Positions 52,533 through 60,398 of a DNA stretch of 64,000 nucleotides are shown here, in pieces. Numbering within the stretch: position 1 is the stretch's first letter; every line of letters starts with the position of its first letter. This DNA is from Bradyrhizobium sp. 139 (lineage in GTDB: Bacteria; Pseudomonadota; Alphaproteobacteria; Rhizobiales; Xanthobacteraceae). The stretch spans positions 1 to 64,000 of the forward strand of contig NZ_JADPKS010000078.1 of NCBI RefSeq assembly GCF_023074175.1, read 5' to 3'. The notes beneath the pieces were generated by a model. The model worked only from the letters and a program-made list of their open reading frames with translations. It had not been told where the DNA came from and did no database searches. The translations under genes and the position numbers were made by a program.

Positions 52533-52702
52533 AATCGGCCGCGCTTGACTGGGAGCGAAGGTGGTTTGCCCAAGAGGGAAATTTGCGAGCGCGATGCGAC
52601 AGTTCGCTGTGTTCGCGGTCCGATTCCAGACTTGCGCTGTCGCTGACGCAGCCCTAGGTTTTGCCCCGCGCGATGTCGCGCTCATCCCTTGGGAGACCCC
52701 GA

Positions 52703-52783
52703 ATGGCTTGGAAAGCTCCGAAGATCGTGGAAGTGCCGGTCGGCATGGAAATCAACATGTACGCCTGCGCTTCGCGCAAGTAA
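52703..52783 (+). CDS. pqqA: PQQ precursor peptide, orphan copy
   Basis: A 26-codon gene: MAWKAPKIVEVPVGMEINMY then ACASRK. The conserved Glu and Tyr (E-I-N-M-Y, E-x3-Y) are the residues fused by PqqE to build PQQ. A GGGAG site precedes the ATG. The pqqBCDE genes do not follow; the next gene encodes an outer-membrane-like protein. It therefore looks like an extra precursor copy placed within the quinoprotein island. Confidence 0.92.
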   Translation: MAWKAPKIVEVPVGMEINMYACASRK

Positions 52784-52843
52784 GACCGACGACCTGCCGC
52801 GGCTTCGATGGTAAACGCCGTCGAAGCCGTGGTAGTGTTCGGG

Positions 52844-53713
52844 ATGCGCGCGAGAGCCCAAACATTCTGGATCATAGCTGTCTGCACATTCGCGCTCGCA
52901 CCGGCGTGCGTGTACGCCGAGGAGGGCTTCGACACCGAGCACATCTTCGGCTTCATGATCGGCACCGATGTCGGCAATCCCGGTGAGCGCGAATTCCAGA
53001 CCCGGACCACGGGACGCTTCGGCAAGGGCGCTGGGACCTATCGTGCCCTCGAGCAGGAGGTCGAGATCGAAATCGTGCCGCTGCCGAACTTCCGCATCGA
53101 GGTCGGCGGCACGGCCGCGCTGCACGATATCACCGGCGTTCCCGGCATTGACGATCGGCGCCAGTTCAATTTCCAGGGCGCTTCGCTCGACCTGCGTTAT
53201 CGCTTGCTCGACCGCGAGCGCGCGCCATTTGGGTTGACTGTCGCCGCCGAGCTCCATGGCGACCGCATTGATGAGACCTCGGGCGCAAAAGGCCGGATGT
53301 ATGGCACCGACTTTACGCTCGCCTTCGATCGCGAGCTGATCCCGAACTTCGCCATCGGCGCGCTCAATTTGATCTACCAGCCGGAATGGGCGCGGTTCGA
53401 GGTGGCGGGGATATCCGAGAAGAGCTCCACCGTCGGCGCCGCTTTTGCCGGCATGGTGCGCGTGGGCCCCAATTTGCTGCTCGGCGGGGAGATGCGATAC
53501 TTCCGGCAGTACGAGGGCATCGGCCTTGGTGAGTTCTCCGGCCAGGCCGTGTTCGTCGGACCTACCGCTTATTTCCAGCTCTCCGAGCGATCGCGGCTGA
53601 CCATGAGCTGGAGCATGCAGGCCTGGGGCCGTCCGGCCGGATCGGGTGCCAATCTCGACCTCGTCAATTTCGAGCGCCACCAGGCGAGATTGGTGTTCGG
53701 CGTTAACTTCTAG
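52844..53713 (+). CDS. Exported beta-rich, probably outer-membrane protein
   Basis: A 289-residue protein. The signal segment TFWIIAVCTFALAPACVYA precedes a mature chain of alternating amphipathic strands that ends with Phe (HQARLVFGVNF), the pattern of outer-membrane barrels. Family not recognised. It lies 60 bp after pqqA on the same strand and may be co-transcribed; a role as a pore or sensor for alcohols, PQQ or metal complexes is possible but unproved. A start 12 codons upstream (52808) is also open; neither has a clear RBS. Confidence 0.65.
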   Translation: MRARAQTFWIIAVCTFALAPACVYAEEGFDTEHIFGFMIGTDVGNPGEREFQTRTTGRFGKGAGTYRALEQEVEIEIVPLPNFRIEVGGTAALHDITGVPGIDDRRQFNFQGASLDLRYRLLDRERAPFGLTVAAELHGDRIDETSGAKGRMYGTDFTLAFDRELIPNFAIGALNLIYQPEWARFEVAGISEKSSTVGAAFAGMVRVGPNLLLGGEMRYFRQYEGIGLGEFSGQAVFVGPTAYFQLSERSRLTMSWSMQAWGRPAGSGANLDLVNFERHQARLVFGVNF

Positions 53714-53732
53714 CTCGGGAGGTCGTCATGCC

Positions 53733-53802
53733 CCGGGCTTGTCCCGCGCATCCACGTTCTTTGTACCGCGGGGCAAGGCGTGGATGGCCGGGACAAGCCC
53801 GG
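53733..53802. repeat. Rhizobial GGGCTTGTCCC palindrome (copy 1)
   Basis: 24-bp arms at 53733-53756 and 53779-53802 (CCGGGCTTGTCCCG... and ...CGGGACAAGCCCGG) pair with two mismatches. Another copy is at 57483-57552. This mobile-looking palindromic repeat is typical of Bradyrhizobium intergenic regions. Confidence 0.75.
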
Positions 53803-53958
53803 CCAGACGATCTGGAAGCTTCGGCATTTTGCTTCCCCACAGTAGGGAGGGAAGAGGCAGTTCCCACACCCCTTTCCCATCCTCGATTGAAACTTCCCGC
53901 CCTGCGGAGCGTAATCTTTCGTGCTAATCTCCATCGCCCCTTGCGAGAGGATTCCGGC

Positions 53959-54168
53959 ATGAACCCAATTGACCTGGTGGTGACTGTGTGTGCGGTGCTC
54001 TCGCCTGCGACCTGCGAGGAGCAGCATCTGGTATTCAACTATGCGGGCTCGCCGAGGCAATGCGCGATGGCCGCGCCGCCCTATATCGCGCAATGGATCG
54101 GCGACCATCCCAAGTGGCAGGCGGTGCGGTGGCGCTGCGAATATCCGCACCCGAACGACAAGGCGTGA
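53959..54168 (+). CDS. Small hypothetical protein with conserved cysteines
   Basis: A 69-residue protein. Short hydrophobic start MNPIDLVVTVCAVLSPATCE, then CAMAAPPYIAQWIGDHPKW and a final RCEY. Four cysteines suggest disulfides after export. GAGAGG is upstream. The family is seen in alphaproteobacteria as a hypothetical protein; role unknown. Confidence 0.6.
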   Translation: MNPIDLVVTVCAVLSPATCEEQHLVFNYAGSPRQCAMAAPPYIAQWIGDHPKWQAVRWRCEYPHPNDKA

Positions 54169-54178
54169 AGCGCCCGCG

Positions 54179-54532
54179 CTACTTCGTACAGTCCTTCAGA
54201 TCCTTGTCGGCGATCGAGAACACCGCATCGGCCTTGATGTCGATATCACGCACGACGCACTGCCGTGCATTGGGATAGCTCACCCTGGCGTCGTAGCGGC
54301 CGGGCTCGACGCCGGTGATGCGCAAGCGCTCGTCGTGGTCGACCTCCTTGTCTTTGTCGTTCAAGCATTGGTTCGGCCCCCACTCGGTCTTGCCGGCGGG
54401 CGAGAGCTGGAAGCCGGAAATCGTCTCCGTCGTCAAATTCCAGAGCCTGATGCCCTTGCCCTTGGCCTGCGCGAGCGCCGCGCCCGGCATCGCAAGCAAG
54501 AAGATGCCGATCGCAATCAGCGTACGCCGCAT
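54179..54532 (-). CDS. Small exported hypothetical protein
   Basis: A 117-residue protein with signal peptide MRRTLIAIGIFLLAMPGAALA. The mature part (IRLWNLTTETISGFQLSPAG, CVVRDIDIKADAVFSIADKD) is a small beta-sandwich-like domain with three cysteines. No named family. It follows the ABC operon on the same strand. Confidence 0.65.
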   Translation of the reverse strand: MRRTLIAIGIFLLAMPGAALAQAKGKGIRLWNLTTETISGFQLSPAGKTEWGPNQCLNDKDKEVDHDERLRITGVEPGRYDARVSYPNARQCVVRDIDIKADAVFSIADKDLKDCTK

Positions 54533-54581
54533 GGTGAAGCCTCCCTCGAGAAGTTCGTTTGCTTCAGTTGATCACGAGTTC

Positions 54582-55292
54582 TCATTTGGATTCAAGCAGC
54601 AAGGCCCCAAGCTCGGTTCTGATCCTGCTGAGCGCGGCTTCGCTGCGCTCCGCGCGCGGAATGGCAATCGGCACCTCCTGCACGATGCGCGCCGGCCTTG
54701 GCGACAGGAAGAACAGGCGGTCGCCGAGACGGATCGCATCATCCAGGCTGTGGGTGACGAGCAGCGTCATGACCGGGCGACTCGCCACCAGCGTCGCGAT
54801 CTCGCCGCGCAAGCGGCCGGCGAGCGCGTCGTCGAGCGAGGCGAGGGGCTCGTCGAGCACGAGCAGATCGGGCTCCACCGCGAAGGCGCGGGCAAGTGCG
54901 ACGCGCCGGGCCAAACCCAGCGACAATTCGCCGGGAAAGTGGCCGCGATGCGCGTCGAGCTCCAGGATCCTGAATAGCTCCGACAGTTTTGTCTCGGAGA
55001 TGCCCGGAGCCGCAAGCCGCACATTCTGCTCGACCGAGCGCCACGGCAACAGCCGCGGCTCCTGGAACACCATGCCGATCCGCGCCTCCGGCGGACGCGC
55101 GATAGTCCCGTGAAAATCGCGGTCGAGCCCGAGGATGATGCGCAGCATCGTGCTCTTGCCGCAGCCGGAGGGTCCGATGAGCACGCCGACCTCGCCGGAT
55201 TGAAGCGAGAAGTTGACCGGCGCCAGCACCTCGTGCGTTTCGCCCGCGACACTCCGGAACGTCTTGCCCGATATCTCGACCTCAAGCCGCAC
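54582..55292 (-). CDS. NitT/TauT-type ABC ATPase of the quinoprotein island
   Basis: A 236-residue ATPase with Walker A GPSGCGKST, Walker B LLVLDEPLASLDD and VTHSLDDAIRL. The ABC signature reads LSLGLARR instead of LSGGxxxR, a deviation that may lower or alter ATPase activity. It overlaps the permease gene by 11 bp. It is the third member of a binding protein-permease-ATPase operon between the lanM/pqqA and SoxYZ-like genes. Confidence 0.87.
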   Translation of the reverse strand: MRLEVEISGKTFRSVAGETHEVLAPVNFSLQSGEVGVLIGPSGCGKSTMLRIILGLDRDFHGTIARPPEARIGMVFQEPRLLPWRSVEQNVRLAAPGISETKLSELFRILELDAHRGHFPGELSLGLARRVALARAFAVEPDLLVLDEPLASLDDALAGRLRGEIATLVASRPVMTLLVTHSLDDAIRLGDRLFFLSPRPARIVQEVPIAIPRAERSEAALSRIRTELGALLLESK

Positions 55293-56019
55293 GGGGCCGC
55301 CACCGTGTTGCGCGGGCTTCGAACGGCTGCACCAGCGCCGTCTCGATCACGAGCACGACGGCGGCGAAAGTCAGGGAATAGGCGAGCAGCCGCGGCGTAT
55401 CGAACAGCTGGAAGGCGACGCCGATCTCGAAGCCGACGCCGTTCGGTCGTCCCAGGAGTTCGGCGACCAGCACGATCTTCCACACCAGCGACAATCCGGA
55501 GCGGGCCGAGGCTGCGATATAGGGCGCAAGCTGCGGCAGCACGACATGGCGGAACGCGCGCCAGCGCGGCATCGCGAACACGGTCGCCATTTCGTCGAGC
55601 GAACGGTCGAGCGCGCGCGTGCCCTCGCGCAAGGTGACGATGGCGGTCGGCAGCTTGTTGATGGCAATCGCCGCGATCGCGGCGGCTTCGGTCAGGCCGG
55701 CCCAGATATAGGCCAGCACGATCACGACCAGTGCCGGCAGGTTCAGGAGCAGGATCAGCCAGGGATCGCCGAGTCGGTCGGCAAGCTTCACCCGTCCCAT
55801 CAAATAGCCGATGGCGCTGCCGAGCGACATAGCCAGCACGAAGGCGAGAATGACGCGGGCGAGCGTGGCGCCGAGATGCAGGAACAGCGCGCCGTTTGAT
55901 GCTTCGGCGATGATGACGTCGAGCACGGCGGGCGGGGAGGGCAGCTTTGCGCCGCCGACGAACAGCGCGGCAATCCACCAGATCGCGAGGAACAGTGTGA
56001 ACGACAGAAGGCGCAGCAC
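55282..56019 (-). CDS. NitT/TauT-type ABC permease of the quinoprotein island
   Basis: A 245-residue permease with about six membrane segments and the loop MATVFAMPRWRAFRHVVLPQL. The GTG at 56019, one base after the binding-protein stop with GGAG upstream, is the best start; a longer frame would run into the neighbouring gene. The imported compound is unknown. Confidence 0.85.
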   Translation of the reverse strand: MLRLLSFTLFLAIWWIAALFVGGAKLPSPPAVLDVIIAEASNGALFLHLGATLARVILAFVLAMSLGSAIGYLMGRVKLADRLGDPWLILLLNLPALVVIVLAYIWAGLTEAAAIAAIAINKLPTAIVTLREGTRALDRSLDEMATVFAMPRWRAFRHVVLPQLAPYIAASARSGLSLVWKIVLVAELLGRPNGVGFEIGVAFQLFDTPRLLAYSLTFAAVVLVIETALVQPFEARATRWRPRAA

Positions 56020-56020
56020 C

Positions 56021-57001
56021 TCAGTCTCCGGGGACTGCGTGATAGAACGTGCCGGGGTCGAGCTCGGCCGCCGGGCCAACCAGGTCGCGGCCGCCGGTCT
56101 CGGCCAGCACGCGGTAGAGCACCCGCGCGTCCTTTTCTTCGTCATCGATGCTCCGGCGCGGAATGCCGTCGCGATAGCGCTCGCGATAGGTCTTGAGCAT
56201 GGTGGCGTCGGTCGTGCCGGTGAGCGGCGCGATTTTGTCCCAGGCGGCGTCCGAAGTGACCAGCAACTGCTTGGCCTTGCGGGTCATTGCGATGAAGCGC
56301 GCCACCGCATCGCGGTGGCTTGCGGCCCAGCTCTCGTCAAAGACATAACCGACCGCGGACACCGCGCCCTTGGCCCCTAACTTCGGCAAAATGTCCTCGA
56401 TGCCGGCGAGGCGGCGAAAGCCCTTGGCCTCGAGCTGCGCACAGAAATTCCAGAAGTTGAGGCTCGCATCCATCTCGCCGTCGAGCGCCTTGGCGGCGAT
56501 CAGGGGCGGGGCGCCATAGACGATGGTCGCGTCCGACTTCAGGTCGATGCCGTCCTGCTTCATCCGCGCCTGGAGCAGCAGCCAGCTCTTGTCGATGGGA
56601 CCGCCGCCGACGGCGAGCTTTCGCCCCTTGAGATCGGCGAGGGTCTTGATCGGCGAGGTGGCTGGGACCATCACCGCGCCGAGCGCGCTGGAATAGGGAT
56701 AGAAGGTGAGCTTGGCGCCGAGCGCACGCTCGCGCGACACCCACAGCCAGTCGGACAGCATGATATCGGCATTGCCGGCACGGAGCGCGATCTTGCCGGC
56801 TTCGGGACTCGCGAGTTCGGTCACCTCGAGCGACAGGTCGGCCTCCTTATCGAGACCGGCGCTGCGGATCGTGGCCAGTTCCCAGGAGAATGTTCCGGTC
56901 TTCTGCACCGCAAGGCGGATACGATCCGCGGCGCGGCCGCTTGTGGCCAGCGTCAGCGCCAGCATCATCGCGAGCGCCAATGTTCGTCCCAACACTCTCA
57001 T
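56021..57001 (-). CDS. ABC binding protein of the quinoprotein island
   Basis: A 326-residue exported binding protein. The signal peptide ends ATSGRA. DRIRLAVQKTGTFSWELATIRSAGLDKEADLSLEV and DIMLSDWLWVSRERALGAKLTFYPYSS follow the NMT1/TauA fold; the family often accompanies PQQ-alcohol loci. The ligand is unknown: an alcohol derivative, a PQQ-related compound or a metal chelate are all possible. The start at 57001 places the signal peptide first. Confidence 0.85.
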   Translation of the reverse strand: MRVLGRTLALAMMLALTLATSGRAADRIRLAVQKTGTFSWELATIRSAGLDKEADLSLEVTELASPEAGKIALRAGNADIMLSDWLWVSRERALGAKLTFYPYSSALGAVMVPATSPIKTLADLKGRKLAVGGGPIDKSWLLLQARMKQDGIDLKSDATIVYGAPPLIAAKALDGEMDASLNFWNFCAQLEAKGFRRLAGIEDILPKLGAKGAVSAVGYVFDESWAASHRDAVARFIAMTRKAKQLLVTSDAAWDKIAPLTGTTDATMLKTYRERYRDGIPRRSIDDEEKDARVLYRVLAETGGRDLVGPAAELDPGTFYHAVPGD

Positions 57002-57088
57002 CACCTTGTGAGCCGTTTCTTCGAAGGGAGTTCTTTTCAGGACAATAGGCATAGCATAGCTTCCGTCGCAACCAGCGGGAGGATGCTC

Positions 57089-57448
57089 ATGAATCTGGCG
57101 GGACAGCTACGACCGATTGTCGCCGTAGCGGCGGTGCTGGCGGCGACCGTGTACGCCGCGCGCGCCGAGGAGGCCAACGATTATCCGACCTCGGCGCGTG
57201 CCGAATACGTCTATGGCTGCATGAAGGCCAATGGCGAGAGCCGGCAATCGATCGAGCAGTGCTCATGCTCGATCGACGTGGTCGCCTCGATCGTGAGCTA
57301 CGAGCGCTACGTCACTGCCGAGACCGCGCTCAGCATGTCCCAGGTGCGCGGCAATCTCGGTGTTCAGTTTCGGACCTCGGAGCAGGCGAATTCCGCGGTG
57401 AATGATCTCAGGCGTGCTCAGGCGGAAGCCGAGGTGAGGTGCTTCTGA
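57089..57448 (+). CDS. Small exported protein of quinoprotein loci
   Basis: A 119-residue protein starting at the second of two ATGs, which GGGAGG spaces correctly. The signal peptide ends YAARA. The mature part has EYVYGCMKANGESRQSIEQC and a CSID segment, with four cysteines in total (Cys-x-Cys pair included), then a helical region. I recall similar proteins next to SoxYZ-like carriers, but no function is known. It is divergent from the ABC operon. Confidence 0.65.
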   Translation: MNLAGQLRPIVAVAAVLAATVYAARAEEANDYPTSARAEYVYGCMKANGESRQSIEQCSCSIDVVASIVSYERYVTAETALSMSQVRGNLGVQFRTSEQANSAVNDLRRAQAEAEVRCF

Positions 57449-57482
57449 CCGCTTCGTGGCGCACCTACCCTGGTCGTCGTGC

Positions 57483-57552
57483 CCGGGCTTGTCCCGGACA
57501 TCCACGTTCTAGCGTGCGTCACCAAGATCGTGGATGACCGGGACAAGCCCGG
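57483..57552. repeat. Rhizobial GGGCTTGTCCC palindrome (copy 2)
   Basis: 24-bp arms 57483-57506 and 57529-57552 pair with one mismatch. It lies between convergent genes (57448 and 57580), so its RNA hairpin can end transcription from both sides. It is nearly identical in its arms to copy 1 at 53733. Confidence 0.8.
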
Positions 57553-57579
57553 CCATGACGAGCGAGAGGCAAATCGCCC

Positions 57580-58398
57580 TCACGTCCCCGGCTTCTCCAC
57601 ATCCCACTCGTTGCGAAACACATGTCCATCCGTGTCCTTGGCTTCCGCGCGAAAACGCTTGGCGCCGTTGGAGACGTAGGTGAAGCGCAGATTGGGATCT
57701 TCCGAGATCGAGATGCCGCCTTCCATGGACAGCACGGGACTATCGTCCTGCGTCAGTTTCAGCTGGTTGACGAAGAAGGCGGGAATATAGAGCTGCGTGA
57801 CCTGGTCCATTTGCAGGCCGGAATTGTTGGGATGGCCGATCATGATCTGCGCCTCGCGGATTCGGCTCGCCGGCACATCCTCGCGCGCGAATTGCCGGTA
57901 GCGCATCTGGCCGAGCCGCTTGCTGGCTTCCTCGGCATTCTTCCCCGCCGGCGCCGAGCAGCCGCCGGACGCCTTCACATAGGTCTTGGAGACGTAGAGC
58001 TGGCCGTCGCTGAGTTCAGCCACCGCATGGACGTCGGTATAATTATTGACGCGCACCCGTGTGGAGATTTCCGTGACATTGGCGTCCGGGCCAAGCTCGA
58101 ACTTTGCGGCCATCGGCGCCGGGTTGCGGTCAATCACCAGCGTGATCGAACGAATGCGGCGGGCATCGCCGGGCGACAGCTTGCTGCGCAAAGTCACGGG
58201 AACAATCGCCGCGTCCTCGGCGCGATAGGGCATCTCGATCCCGATGACGTTGCTGCCTTCGTTCATCGGGCGGTTGCTGAAGATGTCCTGCACCAGACCG
58301 GGCCACGGGTCGTCGGCCTCTTCAGCCGGCACCGGCGCGGCAAAGGCGATGCCGAACAGGGCGGCGAGCAAGGTCAGGCGGCGTGTGCATCCCGTCAT
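57580..58398 (-). CDS. Quinoprotein-associated SoxYZ-like fused carrier
   Basis: A 272-residue exported protein. The signal peptide ends PVPA. Residues ~30-155 resemble SoxY and end in VKASGGCSAP, where Cys147 is the carrier thiol. Residues ~165-270 resemble SoxZ (REAQIMIGHPNNSGLQ, DTDGHVFRNEWDV). Sox carriers hold sulfur intermediates on the Cys; the fused form in PQQ loci has an unproved role in a relay system. It sits next to the SoxH-like hydrolase on the same strand. Confidence 0.88.
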   Translation of the reverse strand: MTGCTRRLTLLAALFGIAFAAPVPAEEADDPWPGLVQDIFSNRPMNEGSNVIGIEMPYRAEDAAIVPVTLRSKLSPGDARRIRSITLVIDRNPAPMAAKFELGPDANVTEISTRVRVNNYTDVHAVAELSDGQLYVSKTYVKASGGCSAPAGKNAEEASKRLGQMRYRQFAREDVPASRIREAQIMIGHPNNSGLQMDQVTQLYIPAFFVNQLKLTQDDSPVLSMEGGISISEDPNLRFTYVSNGAKRFRAEAKDTDGHVFRNEWDVEKPGT

Positions 58399-58460
58399 AG
58401 TCGTGATCCCGCGCGCAGTGATCCCTGGGTCAGCTTAACTAAGCAAGCCTAGCGCGTCCG

Positions 58461-59387
58461 CTACTCCCATTCAATTTCAGAAAATGCTGCAGTTGCGTTG
58501 CGGGCGTTGTAGTCGTCGAACAGCTGCCAGTGCGACCGCTCCAATGCTGCCGCCTTGTCGGCGGCAGTCCGAATCGGCTCGCCCTTCTTGTTCGACGCCC
58601 GCACGTCGGCCAGCATTGCCATCAGATAACGCCGCTCATCGGCCAGTGCTGCAGGCCAGTCGCTCACGGGACCGTGACCGGGAACGACGCGTTGCGCCGG
58701 AGTTCTCTCAAGTTCCTCCAAGATGCCGAGCCAGCCGCGAATGCTGCCGTCCATGACCGGAATGTGGCGGAGAAACACGAGGTCGCCGGCGAACAGCGTC
58801 TTGCTCGTCTCGTCGAACACGGTCAGATCGTTGTCGCTGTGCCCGGCCGGCCAGGCCCGCAAGATCAGACGGCGCGACCCGAGATCGAGCGTCATTGTGT
58901 CCGAAACGAGCAGGGTAGGCGGCACGATCTTTACGGGATCAATCAATTCGCTACCCATGATGCGGCGAAAATTGTCGAGATAGTAAGGCCCGCGCGTCGC
59001 CAGTGCCTGCGGCAGCTTGCTGTGGCCGACGAAGCTGGTTCCCGCTGCGACAAAGGCCGCATTGCCGAAGACATGGTCGGGATGGCCATGGGTGTTGATG
59101 AGGTAGCGGATCGGCTTGGATGTGCGAGCCCGCACCGCCGCGAGCAGCGCCTCGCCCTCACGGAGGCTGCCGCCGCTGTCGATCACGGCCACCGCATCGT
59201 CGCCGACGATGAAGCCGACATTGGCGATGTCCCCTTCGTTCTCGCGGGTCATCAGCGCGATGGTCCCGGAGTGTACGAAGATTCCCGGCGCGACTTCGCT
59301 CACAGGCAATTCGGCCGCCCCGGCGCATGGTACCGTCGCCATCCCCAGCAGGGACAAGGCTGTGATCACGAGAGCAATGCGAGACAC
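58461..59387 (-). CDS. Quinoprotein relay zinc metallohydrolase (SoxH-like)
   Basis: A 308-residue exported metallo-beta-lactamase-fold protein. The zinc motif is NTHGHPDHVFGN; other ligands are in AGHSDNDL, FAGDLVF and VPGHGPV. The start is set at GTG 59387, after GAGG, giving a normal signal peptide (IALVITALSLLGMATVPCAGA); a longer frame begins at 59447. SoxH-like hydrolases pair with SoxYZ-like carriers in alcohol-oxidation loci, probably releasing a product from the carrier thiol (inference). Confidence 0.88.
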   Translation of the reverse strand: MSRIALVITALSLLGMATVPCAGAAELPVSEVAPGIFVHSGTIALMTRENEGDIANVGFIVGDDAVAVIDSGGSLREGEALLAAVRARTSKPIRYLINTHGHPDHVFGNAAFVAAGTSFVGHSKLPQALATRGPYYLDNFRRIMGSELIDPVKIVPPTLLVSDTMTLDLGSRRLILRAWPAGHSDNDLTVFDETSKTLFAGDLVFLRHIPVMDGSIRGWLGILEELERTPAQRVVPGHGPVSDWPAALADERRYLMAMLADVRASNKKGEPIRTAADKAAALERSHWQLFDDYNARNATAAFSEIEWE

Positions 59388-59410
59388 TTTCCGCCTCAGT
59401 TCAAACAGTT

Positions 59411-59437
59411 TGCTGCGTTGCACTGCAACACAGCAAC
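59411..59437. promoter_or_regulatory. 27-bp near-perfect palindrome in a divergent promoter
   Basis: TTGCTG-y-GTTGCA-c-TGCAAC-r-CAGCAA, centred on 59424: twelve of the thirteen arm positions are complementary. It lies in the 129-bp gap between the divergent SoxH-like gene and the binding-protein gene and has the size of a dimeric repressor operator. Confidence 0.65.
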
Positions 59438-59516
59438 GCCCGCACAAAGTTTGGCAAAATATGGCGCGTCATGCGTTGCATGGCTTAGCATTCAAACAAA
59501 CCGAGGAGGAAGCGCG

Positions 59517-60398
59517 ATGACGAAGGCCGGGCGACATCGTCGCTGGTTGTTTTCACTGTGGGTCCTGGTTGCATCTTGCGCGTTCGGCGACGTCGCCATC
59601 GCGCAGACGAGCGAGACCGGCGACCTCTCGTTCGAACTGGTCGACCCAAAAGTGCTGCGCGTCTGCGCCGACCCGCGCAATCTGCCGTTCTCCAACGAGA
59701 AGGGCGAGGGGTTCGAGAACAAGCTCGCCGAGCTGCTCGCGGACAAGCTCCAGAAGAAGCTCGACTACGTCTTCTTCCCGCAGGCCACCGGCTTCGTGCG
59801 CATGACGTTGGGTGCGCATCGCTGTGACGTCATCATGGGATTTCCGCAAGGCGACGACCTCGTGCAGGGCACCAATCCTTATTACCGCACGGCCTATGCG
59901 CTGGTCGCCAAGACCGGCGGCGGGCTCGATGACGTCGATACGCTCGAAGACGCGCGCCTGAAGGGCAAGCATGTCGGCATCGTCGCCGGCACGCCGCCGG
60001 CGACCAACATGGCGCTGGCCGGTCTGATGGGCGATGCAAAGCCCTATCCGCTGATGATCGATACGCGCTTCGACAATTCGGCGCAGGCCATGATCGACGA
60101 CCTCGCCGCCGGCAAGATCGATGCCGGCGTGCTATGGGGGCCGATGGCCGGGTTCTATGCGAAGAAGGCCGGGTCGCTGCACGTCACGCCGCTGGTGAAG
60201 GAAACCACCGGGCCGAAGCTGGTCTATCGCATCGGCATGGGCGTGCGTCCCGCCGACCAGAACTGGAAGCGGCAGCTCAACAAGCTGATCCAGGAGAACC
60301 AGGGCGAGATCAACAAGATCCTGCTCGACTTCGGCGTACCGCTGCTCGACGAGAGCGACCGGCCGCTCGGAGCGGAGACGGCCAAGAAGACGCCATGA
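59517..60398 (+). CDS. Quinoprotein-associated ABC substrate-binding-like protein
   Basis: A 293-residue exported protein; GAGGAGGA precedes the ATG. The signal peptide ends GDVAIA. LRVCADPRNLPFSNEKGEGF and VDVIMGFPQG-like CDVIMGFPQGDDLVQGTNPYYRTAYAL match the binding-protein family found with PQQ alcohol dehydrogenases, related to MxaJ and to the lanthanide-uptake-locus binding protein. Its stop overlaps the next start as ATGA. Confidence 0.85.
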   Translation: MTKAGRHRRWLFSLWVLVASCAFGDVAIAQTSETGDLSFELVDPKVLRVCADPRNLPFSNEKGEGFENKLAELLADKLQKKLDYVFFPQATGFVRMTLGAHRCDVIMGFPQGDDLVQGTNPYYRTAYALVAKTGGGLDDVDTLEDARLKGKHVGIVAGTPPATNMALAGLMGDAKPYPLMIDTRFDNSAQAMIDDLAAGKIDAGVLWGPMAGFYAKKAGSLHVTPLVKETTGPKLVYRIGMGVRPADQNWKRQLNKLIQENQGEINKILLDFGVPLLDESDRPLGAETAKKTP

